A stretch of 64,000 nt of DNA, from assembly GCA_000231825.2 (NCBI GenBank), contig JH720314.1, forward strand, positions 806,001 through 870,000, read 5' to 3'. The stretch comes from Tetrahymena elliotti 4EA. Its lineage: Eukaryota; Ciliophora; Oligohymenophorea; Hymenostomatida; Tetrahymenidae. A model generated the notes under the pieces. It ran no database searches, was not told where the DNA came from, and was given only the letters and a program-made list of their open reading frames with translations. Positions 1 through 11,548 of this stretch are shown piece after piece (position 1 is the first letter of the stretch; each line of letters starts with the position of its first letter). The position numbers were made by a program, and so were the translations under genes.

Positions 1-1028
1 ACAAAAGTTCTTTGACAACTTTTCCGATTTCATCCTTGTGTAAGATAAGACCTAAACTACCTAAGCAGCTACAAGATTTCTTCTTAAGAGAGTTTCTTTC
101 TCCCTTAGAAATGTTGGCTTTATTTAATAAAACGTAATTTTTACAAAAAATTATTTAAACTTTGTAATTTACTCATCAAAATATTTGTTAAATTTTTAAC
201 ATTTGCATTGGTTGTGCTTAAAGATTAGCCCCACTTTTTGAAAAGATTGCTAAGGATATCACAAAGTTCTTCCTAAACATCGTATTCTTTATTGTTGAGT
301 TTTTATTCCATACCTTTTCATTTAAACAAGTGATAAGAAACTTTATTGTACTTTAAATTTGTATCTTTTGCTCTTTAACTATCCTTTAGCTTATTAAGCA
401 TGAGGAGAAAATAATATCCAATAATTACCTTAGATGGCGTGCAAGAGAATAGGTTAAACAGCCTTAGCGTAATTTGAGGGTACACCATTAATTAAAGTCT
501 TTAAGCAAGTAGCGTAAACATCTCTATATTCACCCTTATCTTCAATAACCTTAACTATCATAGTCTTAGAAACGTTTTCAACTTGAGTTTCTTAGAGCTT
601 GTTAATAATCTTAGAGAGACATCTGATAGCGTTACCTGTATTTGGAATTAATAAAATATATTTTAACGTTTTTTTCACATATTGATTTTTGTCTTTAGAT
701 TTATTTTATGTTGAACATAAAAAGTAGAAACTAATTGGTTTGAGTTCAATAAGAATTGCGCATATTTTCAAGAATAATACTAAAATATATTGAATTTAAA
801 GAAAATTATACCTTGAACTTCATTAGAATCATCATTAAGTTGGTTAAGAAGAATTTTGACAACTGTATCATAATCAGTTTCTCTTAATTATCCATTTGAT
901 AAGAAATTTGACAAATCATTAGCAGCCATGAATTTTTTATCAGGATCGAAATCCTTGGCATCTTGAACAAGTTCATCAAATCTCTTTTGATCTAAAAGTT
1001 GTTATTACTATTATTAGGCAGATGACAT
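1..1028 (-). CDS. CAND1: CAND1/TIP120 cullin-associated protein, N-terminal part (continues off the left edge)
   Basis: CAND1 is a HEAT-repeat protein that binds unneddylated cullins and exchanges their substrate receptors. Four exons are visible on the minus strand: 1028-812, 635-429, 313-173 and 117 to the edge, about 227 residues. The protein starts MSSA followed by six Gln. The first helices (KKFMAANDLSNFL) match the CAND1 FMATNDL region, then NAIRCLSKIINKL, YATCLKTLINGVPSNYA, EELCDILSNLFKKWG and SCLGSLGL follow in the same order as in human CAND1. An apparent in-frame TGA near 330 disappears if intron 314-428 is removed (AAG|GTAATT...AAAAG|GTATGG, phase 1), which also restores the alignment. 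Introns are 176, 115 and 55 bp. The start is the first ATG (1026-1028) before the conserved block. It is divergent from the RNA-binding gene at 1998. The C-terminal repeats lie outside the window. Confidence 0.85.
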
Positions 1029-1997
1029 CTAAATTTTGTTATATCTAATTTCTCTTTTTAACTTTCCTTTTTTATTTTCTTCTTAATGAAAATTATTATT
1101 TTTTTATTTGTTTATTGATATTTTATTGCTTGGTTCTGACTTATAAAACACTAAACAAATAATATTGCTACCTTTCTAATAAATGATTTTAGAAACCTTA
1201 TATAATCTTTTAATCAAATGAAAGAATATCTTCTATAAATTATTCTCAAATTAAATAAAAGTGGAAACTAACCATCTAACAAGCAAGCAAGCAAGCACAA
1301 AATCTAAAAAATAATAAGATATATCCTTTCAAAAAAAGTTAGCAAATTCTTCTCTTTTTTCCTTTGTAATTATATCAGATCATTTCCGATCCTATCCGAT
1401 CTCAAAAAAAAAAATTAAGATATATTCAAATCTTTATCAAAGTTGGAATTTCTATGTTTTGATTATTTTTCTTGCATCTACCAATAATACCAAACTTTTC
1501 TATACTTTTTGAGCCATAATTTCTAATATTTACATATTAAAAGAGTCTATCATCAGATCAAATAAAAATTAAAAATTAAATTTATTTTAAAATTTTTTTA
1601 GAGCTCATAAATTATTGATTATTCTATTGAATAAAATTTGCTCAATAAATAATTAAAATTTTAGACATAAATAATTATTAGCATGTTTTGTTGAATTTCA
1701 ACAAGAAATAGAAAATTTGATTAATTATTCAGAAAATAAATAAAAATTATACCATAAAAAATTTGAATTTTACTCATAAAAAAACAAATAAAACTAATTT
1801 AGCATGATTCTACTATTTAATTTACTAGTTATTTTTTATTATAATTAATAAGCGAATAAGCAAAGAAGAAAATAGAAATCTTTCTAACAAAAGTAAAAAA
1901 ATATTTAACAATTAAACAAACCAAGCAACAATTAATTTTTTTCTGAAGTAAAATTGAAAATAAATATTTTAGAATTTAGAAAAATATAATTTTTGAG
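1029..1997. other. Intergenic, divergent promoter region
   Basis: AT-rich spacer between two divergently transcribed genes. It holds a short (AAGC)n tract at about 1281-1298 and, near 1377-1401, two neighbouring copies of an ATCCGATC-like word with a related GATC-containing word just before. No coding region was found. It presumably carries both promoters, but no defined element can be named. Confidence 0.5.
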
Positions 1998-4430
1998 ATG
2001 AGCTCAACACTAATAGTTAGTAATTTACCATATTCAACAAACCAAGAAGAAATTAAAGAGCGATTTAGAGAATATAAAGGATTTTTAACTTCTAGAGTAT
2101 TTTACAATGAGAAACATATGTAAATAATCATTATGAATAAATTTTTCAAGAATTATTTTTTTGCTACAGGTTGCTGTTGCAGATTCAAAATTCTAAAAAT
2201 CTAAATGTTGTAAATATTAAAATAACACATTTTAAAAAATTATAAATTAGCTTAGTAGCAGAATATGAGTTTAGCAGCTACGAATCAGCAGAAATAGCTA
2301 AGAATTCTTTTAATAGTTATTTAATCACCAATCCATCTCTAAGAATCAGTATATGTTCATTTAAGGATATCCTAAATATTTATAGGCTTTTTTTATAAAG
2401 GTATTGAATATAAAGAACATTAGTATTAAAATTAATATCATAATGAATATCATTAATACTCCAACCAGATGGTCAATTCAAATCAGCAAATTAATGTAAT
2501 AACTTGCTAAAAATTATTTATAAACTATTTAAACTATTAATTAGCAAATAGTTTTTATTTTGTTCATTTAAGACTAAAATATTAAAAATATATAAAAAGA
2601 TGGGTATGTCTTATTTATCTTAGCCTTCTTAGTAATAGTAGTAGCAATAAATTCAAATTGCTCATTAACCTTAACAATATCCAGCAACTGATTATCAACA
2701 TCATTAATAATATTAAAGTAATTTTTACTTTATTTGAATAAATTAAAATCATTAAAAGTATCTATTTGTTTACAATTTTAATTAAACCTAAAAAATTAGA
2801 TCCTCACGTGAATTAATAGCATCCTTAGGTCCAGTAATATTAGCAATATCCATAAGGCCAACTTTAAAATTAATAGTAGCCTCAATAATAACCTCCTCCT
2901 CATAATAATAATACTGCGATATTGTAATAATAGCAATAATAATAACCTCTAACTCCAAATCACTATCAATAGTAAAAAATAATGTTACTTTAATTAAATT
3001 TTAATTTGTCAACTTTTAAAAATAGAAATTAAGTTTACCCTAATTAGAATCACTTAGGACACCAACTTCCTCCATAAGCTTCATAACCACAATAAGGCTA
3101 ACCTCCAGCTCATCCACATATTTTAGATTAGTAGCCTCATCATTAAGGAATGGTTATCAACAACACCTCTATGTAATTATTTTGAAATAAAAATTGGCTA
3201 AATACTATTTTTTTAAAATGAAAAAAGGTTTAATTAGTAACAATAACAGTAACCATAACATCAAAACCAACACTTAATCAATCAATAAGGATACCCATAA
3301 CAGCAACAACCACAGTCATAACAATAAGGATAGCCTCACATTCCATAATCATAGCCACCTCCCCCACCAGCTTAAAATATTCTTTTGTCTCCTAATATCA
3401 ATCCCATATAGAACCCACATTTACAGTAATAACCTCTACTTACTGCCAATCGCTCTATCTAAGCCCCATAATAGATATATTAGCAGCCATCTTAACTTCC
3501 ACAAATGCAATAAATGAGTAGCAACTAAAGCAATAGTACTATTCTTTACCAATAAAATTACAATTAACAATCTCATCACATATCAGTGCCATAAACATAG
3601 CCCCCACCTCCCCCTCAATCCTAACAACATTCTTAGTATGGAAATCAATCTTTTAGCAGCATGAACAATAACTATGCTGCAAACTAGTTAATTAGTGTTT
3701 TAAACTAAGTTAACTAAATTGAGCATAATGCCTGTCTCAAGATATCAGAAGCAACTAACTCATTATATGTTGATGGTAATCTAATTAGTATTTTATAATA
3801 AAAATTTGTGTTATCTTTGTTTTTTTAAAAATTAGGAATACCAATAGATTCAAATGAAAGAGAAGTTGCCCGTAAATTAATTAAAATCAAATAATAAAAT
3901 AAATCATTTAAAATTTATTAAATTAAATCATAGATATTTTTAGACCTTTCCCAGGATTTTTAGCTGTTAGACTAATAAGAAAACGTACTTAGTCAGGAAG
4001 AGAATTCTACTTTTGTTTTGTTGACTTTGAAAGTGCTCTCTAATCTACAATAGCATTAAAAACCTTACAAGTAATTAATAGGAAAAATCAATTAAAATTA
4101 AAAATTGTTTAAATTTATTTAATACAGGGTTACAGATTTGATAAGAAAGATACACAGGGACTTAAAATTTCGTATGCAAATGAACCTCACCAACCAAAAA
4201 AATAAGATTAATTTGGAGCAAATAGCAGTTAAATAAGTGCAAACCAATCATACTCTCAAACAAGTATTCAAATTGGAAGCACTGAAAATAATAGTGTAAA
4301 TAATAGCTATTAAATGAACCAATAAAACTATAACAATTCAAATATTCACTAGAAAGCTAATAATAACAATAATAACTCTAATCCAAATAAATAAAAAAAC
4401 AACTTCAACAAACAAAGGCAAAAAAAGTGA
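1998..4430 (+). CDS. Two-RRM, Gln-rich RNA-binding protein, RBPMS/couch-potato-like second RRM
   Basis: A probable RNA-binding regulator of mRNA. The N-terminal RRM starts right after ATG (STLIVSNLPYST is an RNP2-like strand; LVAEYEFSSYESAEIAKNSF carries its second half) and is split by introns near 2120-2250. A long middle part, about 2600-3720, is almost entirely Gln/Pro/Asn/His-rich, with runs of mixed CAA/CAG/TAA/TAG codons. The C-terminal RRM (about 3755-4180) reads NSLYVDGIPIDSNEREVA, FRPFPGFLAVRLI, EFYFCFVDFESA and GYRFDKKDTQGLKISYANEP. The FRPF and YRFD blocks are typical of the RBPMS/Hermes/couch potato family. The tail is Asn/Gln/Lys-rich and ends at TGA 4428-4430. There are at least seven introns. 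Intron edges in the first RRM and in the Gln-rich part are uncertain. The family assignment rests on the second RRM only. Confidence 0.75.
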
Positions 4431-4944
4431 ATTTGAAAACAAATGAAGAATAAACAATATTTTAATTCCTAAAAATGTATTCATTAACATGATGGACTCA
4501 TTCAAAATAATTATACAGAGCAAGCAAATGAACAATTCCTTATTTTTTTCCCCTTCCCTATCCATTTCAACCGATTTCTCCAACAAAAAAAAAACAAGAA
4601 TCAAAGAAAATAAGAGAGTACCACTTCGAATAAAAAATTTATTTTAATGGTCTAAGCATGAAAAAAATAAATTTTTGAAGAATAAAAATAATCCTTTTAA
4701 TTTTTCCAAATTTATATATAAACTAAACGACAAACAAGTTAATCCTAAGTCATTAAAAACCAAAAATTCAATGTAATTGAAGTCATCAAATATTTACCTT
4801 AAGATCTTTTGGCAATTCAAAATACAGTTAAATTAGTTAATACGTTAATCGTTTTATTATAGTTAGTTAGGTTCATTAGTCAGTTCATCATGTCAGTTGG
4901 TTAGGTCAACAAAAAGAATGTTAATATTCCTCTCCTTAACATTT
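4431..4944. other. Intergenic
   Basis: AT-rich sequence after the RNA-binding gene. No coding potential or RNA gene was recognised. Confidence 0.5.
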
Positions 4945-5301
4945 TCAATTTTTGGAGATGCTATCAATCTATCCTTTGTCATTTCTTCTCATTGTCAACT
5001 TTAGATACCAAAAAACATGATTTTTCTGTTGGTATGATGGTTAATTAGTCATTGATCGATGAACGTTTCTTTCAGGTTTTTTGCATTTCCTCCTTTAGAT
5101 TTCATCAATAAAGTAATCAATATCGTTTGTTACTAAACTTGAAGTTTGATGTAAAGTAATAAATCTGAAAAAAGCATCTATCTTACTTATAATCTTAAAA
5201 TTGAATTGACGTAATTGCCTTATTGATGAACTAAAGTCCATCTTTTTTAACAATGAACATACAGTATGTTCTTCCTCAATTAAATACCCACATACATACA
5301 T
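4945..5301 (-). CDS. Hypothetical 118-aa protein (orphan ORF)
   Basis: With TAA/TAG as Gln, an uninterrupted ORF runs from ATG 5301 to TGA 4945. It starts MYVCGYLIEEEHTVCSLLKK, passes through FKIISKIDAFFRFITLHQT and DYFIDEIQRRKCKKPERN, and ends DSISKN. Amino-acid use is mixed, with Cys, His, Trp and charged residues, unlike the Lys/Asn/Ile-rich chance ORFs of the flanking DNA, and base composition is less AT-rich than its surroundings. No signal peptide, membrane helix or known motif was recognised. It may be a real small gene, a 3' exon of a longer gene, or a relic of a mobile element. Confidence 0.4.
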
Positions 5302-5967
5302 AACTACCTATCTACTAAAATAAAATGAGATCTACTACAATTTGAAGATATTTTTAAATAAAATAAAATATAATATTGATTTTCTATCAATAAATATTAA
5401 TTGAGTTTAAATTTTTTTAAACAAACTTACTGGTCTTTGATTCATTTCTTGCATGTTCTATTGTTTATAATTTTTAAAACATCTAGTTAATTTATGTAAA
5501 AAGAAATATTTTAATTTGTAAAAAACAAAAATATAAAAACATTATGATCAGATTTCATCACACTCAAAATTCCAAAGATTTCATAAATATAATGTGATAA
5601 ATACATATTATCAAAATGGATCTGAAATTAGTTAATAAAGTTTTGTTTTCTTAAATTTAATGTGTATTTTGCTGTATGCTAATATCATAATAGGTAAATC
5701 TTTACTGTAATTATTTCTACCTAATTACCAGAAATTACTCAATAATAAAAATTAAAAAGCGTGTAAGTATACAGTTTAAATCTTTTCAAATTTGCTATCA
5801 GGTTTTATATAAGTAATTATTTATGGCTTGACGTCATATTTGATGCTCTAAAATTATTTGCATATTGAATGATTATGTAATCCTCACAAATTTTAATAAA
5901 GATTAATAAAACAAAAGATAATACTTTAAAAGTTAATTCGATCACCATTTAACTAATATTTTTAACA
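5302..5967. other. Intergenic
   Basis: AT-rich spacer upstream of the acyl-CoA oxidase-like gene. No feature was recognised. Confidence 0.45.
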
Positions 5968-8466
5968 ATGGAAGCAGAGCAAATTATAAAAACTTTAAGT
6001 TATTTGATATATGGGGGATAATAGCAACTCGAAAAGCATCTTTAACTTAAAGAAATTATTGATTTGATACCTGAATTGCATGATAAACCTGAATATTATT
6101 CCATGAATATTGAAGATAAAATTAAATATCAAACTGAATAATTGTAGCAAACTATCAAATTAATCAAGCAAGGAATAATTAAGGTTGAGGATATTCATCT
6201 TCTCTATGATTTACTTCCAGAAAGTACTTCACCTTTAGAGATTCACGCCAATGTCTTTCTGCCATACTTCAAATATTTAATCATGAAAAATGATAAAAAA
6301 CCTTAATAAGGATAAGCTCTTAAATTAGTAAAAGAATTTGTTTCTTATTCACAAATCGGAAGCGTTTTGATGGAGGAATTGCATACTTAGAGCTACTTCA
6401 AAGCTACTCATGTCAAAGTAAACATTAAAATTATATTTGCTTTTAAATTTATAAATTATAAATAATAAAGGATATTACTACTGAGCTTGTTTATGATAGG
6501 AGAAATTCTTAATATATTTTAAATACGTAAAATTAAAGCCTATTTTAAAATAAATTAATAAAAGAAAAAGATATTTATTCATTTATTTAATTATAAAAGC
6601 AAAGAAAATATTGTAAAATATTGTGCTAATTTTAGTTATGTTTCTAGTTATGCTATTGTACTTGCAAAATATGCTAAAGAAAATGGTATAACTGTAGTAG
6701 TTCCAATTTTAGTGTAATTAAGAGATCAAAATCTTAAGCCAATTTAAGGTGTCAATATCAAATATTTTGGAAGATCTGTTCATGATAGCTGTAAGTTTGG
6801 AGTATCCTTCTAAAATTATACTATACCTGAAGATAAAATAGTAATTTACTTATATGAATATTAAATATTGATGGGTTATTTATAATATTTTGTAACAAAA
6901 TAAACTAGATTTCTACTCTTCACCTTGAGAGTCAAGAATATATTGCTCTTTTTAACTTCTTGTTAAAAGGAGAAATTGCTCAGTTATCTCATAGCTGCAA
7001 AGATTTACTAAAAGCAGTCTATCTTGGTATTAAGTACACTTAGATGAGAACTTAATTTAGAGACACAAAAGATTCTACGTAATTTATTATTTCTTCAAAA
7101 TTTAAAATTTACTAAGCAATTTTTTAAAATAGAGAAGAAAAACCAATTATTGACTTTTAAGTTGTCAATTAAAGAATTACAAATGCATTAAGTATTGGCA
7201 TAATTTACTCTGTTGTACTAAATAGATACTTATCTTCATATTTAATGATTAGAGATAATATTGTAATATTATATTTCTTTTATTAATTAATATATTTACA
7301 AATATATTATTATTAATTTAGAAAGATAGAAAGCTTGCTATGTCTATTGTATTCTTCAAAGGCTTTAGAGGAAGAGCTGAAGAAAAGATTTTAGAATAAA
7401 TTGAGACTCTACGTGAGTGTTGTGGAGGTTTTGGATTCTAAAGATTTTCAGGTTTTCCAAATTTATATGAGAGAGTAATAACTCGTATTTCCTCAAACAA
7501 TAACTACAAAAAAGATATTATCGAAATGGCTCTAACATATCTTGGTAAATAGACTATTAATTTCCTAGATGAACAACACATGCTTTTAGAAATAGATGTA
7601 ATTAAAAAAATAACTTTAAACAAATTTAAATATAAATATGTATTTTATTAGACTGAAAAATATAGAGTCCATTACTTCAATATTGCCATGAATGAACCAA
7701 CTTTGAAAAAAAGACTTTAGGAATATCAAAATTTTTCAGAGAAGCAAATTGGTGATGATATAGCTCTTTTGAAAGTTACATAATGCTCGTAAATATTTTA
7801 TTTTTTTAAAAGTTAAGCTAATTTTATATTTTCTAATACAAAAGCATTATTTAAAAAAAAATATTGTGTGAAAAAATATTCCATGAAAACGAAAGAAATG
7901 TTATTAAATCATAAAGATAATTATTAGAGCTTGGATATGAGTTGGCTGATTGTTTTTGTTTATCTAAATTTTATGAAGTTCACTTTTTCAAGTTGTATAG
8001 ACTTGCATCTAAAGCAATGAATTTAGTATATGTGAGATTCTACATGGAAAAGTTGATGGTATTAATTTTAAAAATTTTTTAAAGTTTTATCGAAATTTTT
8101 TATTTAAAAATGAAGGATAACTTTTAGATTATGAATGAACTCAACTCCTAGTTATCGAGAAACTAACTATATAATTTATTCTTGAAGAAAAAGAATACAT
8201 GTGAAGAAGAGATTAAAGAATTGTACCCAACTTACTTGTAATCATTCTAGTTTGATGGAATTTTCAAAAATGTGATTGTAGGCAGAGAAGACCAAGATGA
8301 TTTCTACTTGTAAAATTTAATATAAAAAAATATTAATTCATAAATTTTTTCAAAAAGATAATTAAAAGACTGGAGTAAAAATAGAAACTATAGAAATAAT
8401 CCAGAAGTAGTTGCCTAAATTTAAAATGAAATGCTACCACTTCTTACAGCAAAACCAAATTTATGA
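5968..8466 (+). CDS. Acyl-CoA oxidase-like protein, probably catalytically degenerate
   Basis: The fold and block order match peroxisomal acyl-CoA oxidases (FAD enzymes that desaturate acyl-CoA and make H2O2). The N-terminal alpha domain includes EDIHLLYDLLPES and SYSQIGSVLMEELHTQ (equivalent to the YAQTEMGHG block). VYDRRNSQYILNTQ equals TYDPETQEFILNSP. SSYAIVLAKYAKENG equals NHAIVLAQL, followed by VPILVQLRDQNLKPIQGVNI. The C-terminal part has LGIKYTQMRTQF and CCGGFGFQRFSGFPNLYERV (equal to CGGHGYS..SGLPNIY). Several expected residues are missing: the acidic/Gly TEMGHG motif, the KWWPG motif (here KYCAN) and, after PNLY, the FEGENTV block carrying the catalytic Glu (here ISSNNNYKKDI). The C-terminus is AKPNL, not a canonical PTS1. 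About seven short introns are implied. ATG 5968 is followed directly by the conserved helices. It is likely a pseudoenzyme or a strongly diverged paralogue rather than an active oxidase. Confidence 0.72.
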
Positions 8467-8974
8467 TTAATAATATCATTAAGAAATTTAATTAATAAAG
8501 TGTTTCTGTTAATTAAATTAAATATGTATAAAAAGAAAATTCAATAGTTGTAATCACTTCCTTATTAATTTACATATTGAATCATTCAATGCAAAAGTAG
8601 AGATAAAAATAAATAAAAATTTGAATCTTATAAATCAATTTATTCCACTAAAAAATACTCTTTTTTATTTAAAATTTATTCAACTATATATAGCACAAAT
8701 ATAATTTTTTTAATTTTGTTAAAACTTTAATTTCATCTCTATTAAAATATTTTAATTTTTTTAATATTAAAATATGATTAGTGGATATTTAATGAAAAAT
8801 ATTAAAAATGTAAGATAATTATATGTTTTTCTTCAAAGGTTTTTAAATTGAGAGCACTTTTGACATTTTTATGTTTTGAGAGTATTAATGTATTTATTTA
8901 TAAATTTTATATTTTATTATTATGATAAATATTTTAGCGTTTTTATGTTGTTTTAGATTTCTAAATATTAAATT
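8467..8974. other. Intergenic, convergent 3' ends
   Basis: Very AT-rich spacer between the 3' ends of the oxidase-like gene (+) and lipase 1 (-). No feature was recognised. Confidence 0.5.
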
Positions 8975-9994
8975 TCAACAATCACTACAAATGTCTCTTC
9001 CAAGATAATCACAGTGATCATTCATGGTGAATTCATGTAACTTGTCACTACATTTGTCATTGTCTTTATCAAAATCACAAACTTGATAGCTAGTATTTTA
9101 TTCATCATACCAAACTTCAGTTCCTTAGTGGTAGAATCCCATAACTCTTAATGGTACATGAGGAACTAAATCTCTATTATGAATCAATCTGTAAACAGTT
9201 CCTATTCTTTCATTTAAGTAAGCAGCAAATTGCTTATTGCCAACTCTTGGCTAACCGAAAGTGTACAAGTAATCTACATGTTTAACATCATTACTGATTT
9301 GTAATGCTGCCAAAACTGCAAGAGCGCCACCAAGGGAATGTCCAAATACACCAACCTTAGCATTTGGATATTTATTCACAAGATCATTTACAGAAGCTAA
9401 AACTATAGTTAAAACAATCAATTTTTAAAGAATAATTTCTTTTCAAAAAATTTTTATAAAGTGTAAATTAGAAAAGAGAAACCCTTTTTACACTTTTCTC
9501 AAACAATTTAACATTATTTTCTTATAAATTTTCCAAATATTCATATAAAACACATTTATTGTAATTTTACCTTAAATTTAAAGGTCTTTCCAAGCAAGAA
9601 GGAAACCTCTGTGAACTTCGCAGTCTGTACAAGAACTATAACTGGTCTAGAAGTAATCTAAATCAATTAATGTATTTAAGTCAGTGACAGTCGGTCTGAA
9701 GGCTGCTACTATCATATTTTCGTTCTAATCATAAGCAGTGTATCCTTGAATTTAATGGGTTGAATTGTAAAAAGCTTGAATATCTGTAACTCCTGGATTG
9801 ATTTAGCAAGGAGTTCCACATGACCAATTTTAAATATTTGATAATTTGCATCTTGAAGCCTCAGCATATCCTGAAGCCTTGTAAGCAAATTATTCATCAT
9901 ACTAATCTTCATTTAATTTATAAGAAAAGTAAAATCCTGTGCTTAAAAGCAACAAGGAAGCCAATAAAGCAATCAAAAATATTTTAATATTCAT
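8975..9994 (-). CDS. Secreted class-3 (fungal-type) lipase, copy 1
   Basis: An alpha/beta-hydrolase triacylglycerol lipase of the Lipase_3 family, about 280 residues. The N-terminus MNIKIFLIALLASLLLL is a hydrophobic signal peptide or anchor. The body has TAYDQNENMIVAAFRPT, the nucleophile elbow GHSLGGA, TFGQPRVGN, NRDLVPH containing the likely catalytic Asp, and near the end DHCDYLG with the likely catalytic His. Cys pairs (SCTDC, ICSDC at the C-terminus) fit an extracellular disulphide-bonded enzyme. One intron (about 9405-9571) separates WKDLQ from the block leading to the nucleophile. The start is the ATG of the signal peptide (9992-9994) and the stop is TGA 8975-8977. It lies in tandem with a second lipase at 10467-11548, clearly a local duplication. 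Secretion into food vacuole or medium is inferred. Confidence 0.88.
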
Positions 9995-10466
9995 CTCCTT
10001 TCAAAATTTTATCAATTTTAATTTATAATAGTAAAAAAACTTTATTGCGAAATTTGATATCTAAGAATATATTGAAGTAAAAATGATCTAATCAATAACT
10101 AATTTACATCATTTGATTCTTTGTTTGTGATAATTTATTAAAATTCTTTCTTAAATTAATTTAGGTTGAGTTATTTCCACTAAACATTTTGATTTTCAGA
10201 ATCAAATTCCTGTTTTGATCAAAGATTTATTGAGGAAAGATGAATAATTTAAACAATTATTGAAAATTAAAAATCTTTTATAAACTTAATTCATTTTCAA
10301 TCTTAACATGAAGTAAATTTTAAAATCTTTTTTTATATGAAAGTTTCTTATAAAAGTAACAACGAAAGTTTGATTTATAAATATATATTAGTTTGTATAC
10401 TTTGTTAATTTTTATTATATTATTATAGTAAAGTAGTTTGTAGAGTTAACATTACATTTTTTTAAC
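9995..10466. other. Intergenic between tandem lipases
   Basis: AT-rich spacer holding the presumed promoter of lipase 1 and the 3' end of lipase 2. No coding sequence was seen. Confidence 0.5.
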
Positions 10467-11548
10467 TCAGTTACAATCTGCACTAATATCTCTTCCTAAA
10501 TACAAATCATGGTCATCCATGGTATATTTCTTAAGTTTATCACTACAAGATTTATCTTCTAAGTATTTAGTGCAAACAGTAAAGCTAGTTGAATTTTAGT
10601 TATACCATACTTCTGTTCCTTGATGGTAAAAGCCTAAAGATTAAAGAGGTAAGTGAGGAACAAGATCTCTATCGTGTATTAATCTATAAGAGTTTCCAAT
10701 GTTAAGATCAAAGAATGCAGCAAATTCTTTATTACCTACTCTTGGCTAACCGAATGTATAAACATAATCAACAGTTTTAACACTTAAGTGAATATCTAAA
10801 GCACCAAGGACGGCAAGAGCTCCACCGAGAGAGTGGCCCACCACTGAAATTGTAGCGTTAGGATATTTCTCTACCAAATCACTTGTGGATTTCAAAACTA
10901 ATATTTTAATGAATGATTATTAGTAAAGTGGGTAAAAAAATTAACTTTGATTTCTAAATTAAGGAATCCTTCAAACTAAATGTAAAATAAAAGAAATAAT
11001 AAATATGAGTAATTTATTGGATTTCTTAATATACTTTTTCTAAAAATAATTAATTGATTTCCTTAATTACTACAAAATTGATTTAATTAACAGACAAATA
11101 AATATTTGTAAAAATAATTACCAGAGCTTTGAAGATCTCTCCAAGCTATTAAAAAACCTCTATGAACTTAACATCCTATACAAGTTGGATATTTGGTTTT
11201 AAAGTAATCAAAATCCAATAACCAGTTCAAGTTAGTAGTAGTTGCTCTGAAAGATACGACTATATTATTTTCTAATGAATCATAAGCAGTATAACCTTGG
11301 ATTTAATGAGTTGAGTTATAAAAGGCCTTCACATCTTAAACACCTTAGTTTATTTAACAAGGTCCACCACAAGTCCAGCTTTATAAGCCTTCGACAGAGC
11401 ATCTTGAAGCCCAGGCAAATATAGAGGCTCTTTCAGAAAAATCTGATTGATATTGGTCCTCTATAACTCTGTTGTATACTACTACTCCACCCCCTAATAA
11501 TAAAAGAGCAGCAAGGCCTATACCAAAAAGTAGATATTTAGTATTCAT
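10467..11548 (-). CDS. Secreted class-3 (fungal-type) lipase, copy 2
   Basis: A paralogue of the gene at 8975-9994 with the same two-exon layout and length. It begins MNTKYLLFGIG and continues with a hydrophobic stretch (AALLLLGGGVVV), a signal peptide or anchor. Motifs in order: CGGPCQINQGVQDVKAFYN, STHQIQGYTAYD, VVSFRATTTNLNWLLDFDYF, GHSLGGA (nucleophile Ser), TFGQPRVGN, DRDLVPH (Asp) and DHDLYLG (His). All three catalytic residues are kept, so both copies look functional. The intron (about 10903-11121) is at the same place as in copy 1. Stop TGA 10467-10469, start ATG 11546-11548. Differences are concentrated in the N-terminal region and the loops after the Asp motif, as expected for diverging digestive lipases. 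Confidence 0.88.

Noticed and set aside
314..428. In-frame TGA within the CAND1 frame, suggesting a pseudogene
   Set aside because: The stretch has GT..AG ends, and removing it gives a phase-1 join that restores the CAND1 alignment, so it is an intron.
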